Below, one piece after another: positions 27,692 through 28,138 of a stretch of 28,138 nt of DNA. The position numbers and the translations under genes are program-made. Positions within the stretch are counted from its first letter, which is position 1. Each line of letters opens with the position of its first letter. Origin of the DNA: Nymphaea colorata (lineage: Eukaryota > Streptophyta > Magnoliopsida > Nymphaeales > Nymphaeaceae); contig NW_022204688.1 of NCBI RefSeq assembly GCF_008831285.2, positions 37,501 to 65,638 on the forward strand, read 5' to 3'. The notes below the pieces were generated by a model. It was not told the origin of the DNA. It did no database searches and saw nothing but the letters and a program-made list of their open reading frames with translations.

Positions 27692-28138
27692 CTAACCCAC
27701 TTGTCCTAACCCAGCTAGACCTTGACCGGACCTAACCTAGTCAACCTCTTCTAGTCTTGACCCAAGTTAACCGAACCGGACTTGACCTAGCCTAGTAGGA
27801 ACTCGGTCAAACCCGAGCCACCTTAGGTTGACCAAGTTGACTCGAGCTTTCTCGAGTGTCCGTTGACCAAACCCAGCCGAGCTCACTTGTGACCTCTCTT
27901 CATCTCCAACCTGATCGCTAAGTCCCTCGGCCGAACTTTGCTTAACCTCCCTTGCTTCTTCTTCTACCTTTCGGCTTAGCCCACCTAGTTGCTAGGTTAA
28001 CCCTCTTCCGCACCTAAAACTCTGTTCCCTCTGACCTACCCGAGCCCTTAACCTCACTTCACTGAACTAGCCTACCCTAGAGCCCGCTCGTCCAAGCTAA
28101 CTCGACCTTAGCTAGGGACTAGGAACAGCCGGAGACGC

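Larger units (their letters stand above)
25329..28138 (+). repeat. LTR of family C2, partial (cut by window edge)
   Basis: Begins TGTTACGGACC after a PPT. It is closer to LTR A than to C1 in several blocks (for example GAGATCTGGATTGTAGACTCG and AGCGGGTTGTGCTTGGC). Tail coding to ~25627, hairpins 25689-25872, TATA 25937, consensus donor 26993, TTGACC-rich filler from ~27700. At least 2810 bp present; the acceptor and LTR end lie beyond the window. Confidence 0.88.

Noticed and set aside
21422-28138. C1 and C2 as the paired LTRs of one element
   Set aside because: They share architecture but differ heavily in sequence from the first 50 bp onward; C2 is closer to LTR A in several blocks.

Overview
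This window is plant nuclear DNA made almost entirely of LTR retrotransposons. The plant origin is inferred from a chromodomain-bearing Ty3/gypsy polyprotein of plant type, a primer-binding site complementary to plant initiator tRNA-Met, and an 18S rRNA 5' end. The taxon cannot be fixed from the sequence alone. I see no host protein gene, tRNA gene or intact rRNA gene.

Layout. (1) 1-10423: element A on the minus strand, an almost complete Ty3/gypsy chromovirus. It has a partial 3' LTR (1-1308), a PPT, one intact 1723-aa Gag-Pol frame (1047-6218), a tRNA-Met PBS (6427-6439), a full 3977-bp 5' LTR (6442-10418) and one TSD copy. The two LTRs differ at 12 of 1308 comparable bases, so the insertion is young. 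(2) 10424-11298: unassigned DNA with about three tandem units of roughly 105 bp. (3) 11299-11680: a small TIR element whose right end was hit by a solo LTR of a second family (B1, 11681-14887, TSD GCACC). (4) 14888-15233: a spacer with a diverged duplication. (5) 15234-18660: a second family-B LTR (B2) in the opposite orientation, so B1 and B2 form a >3-kb inverted repeat. B2 has a PPT and internal sequence on its right, including an unrecognised 653-aa ORF (18854-20815, minus). (6) 20914-21421: 51 nt of 18S rRNA 5' end plus about 457 bp of presumed 35S external transcribed spacer, in the same sense as B2 and its ORF. (7) 21422-28138: two LTRs of related but diverged families (C1, C2), head to tail, with only a PPT scar between them.

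All five LTRs (A, B1, B2, C1, C2) share one position-locked plan that ordinary annotation would miss. The first ~300 bp encode the C-terminal tail of the polyprotein. Next comes a cluster of hairpins at ~360-530 bp whose stems differ between families by compensatory changes while some loops are fixed. A TATA box lies at ~540-610 bp, a consensus splice donor at ~1.5-1.7 kb, a low-complexity C/T-rich filler follows, and a pyrimidine-tract/AG acceptor lies ~400-425 bp before the LTR end, followed by a further structured block. I infer a lineage of giant-LTR chromoviruses with a structured 3' UTR and a leader intron lying entirely inside the LTR. This is the best candidate for something undescribed here.
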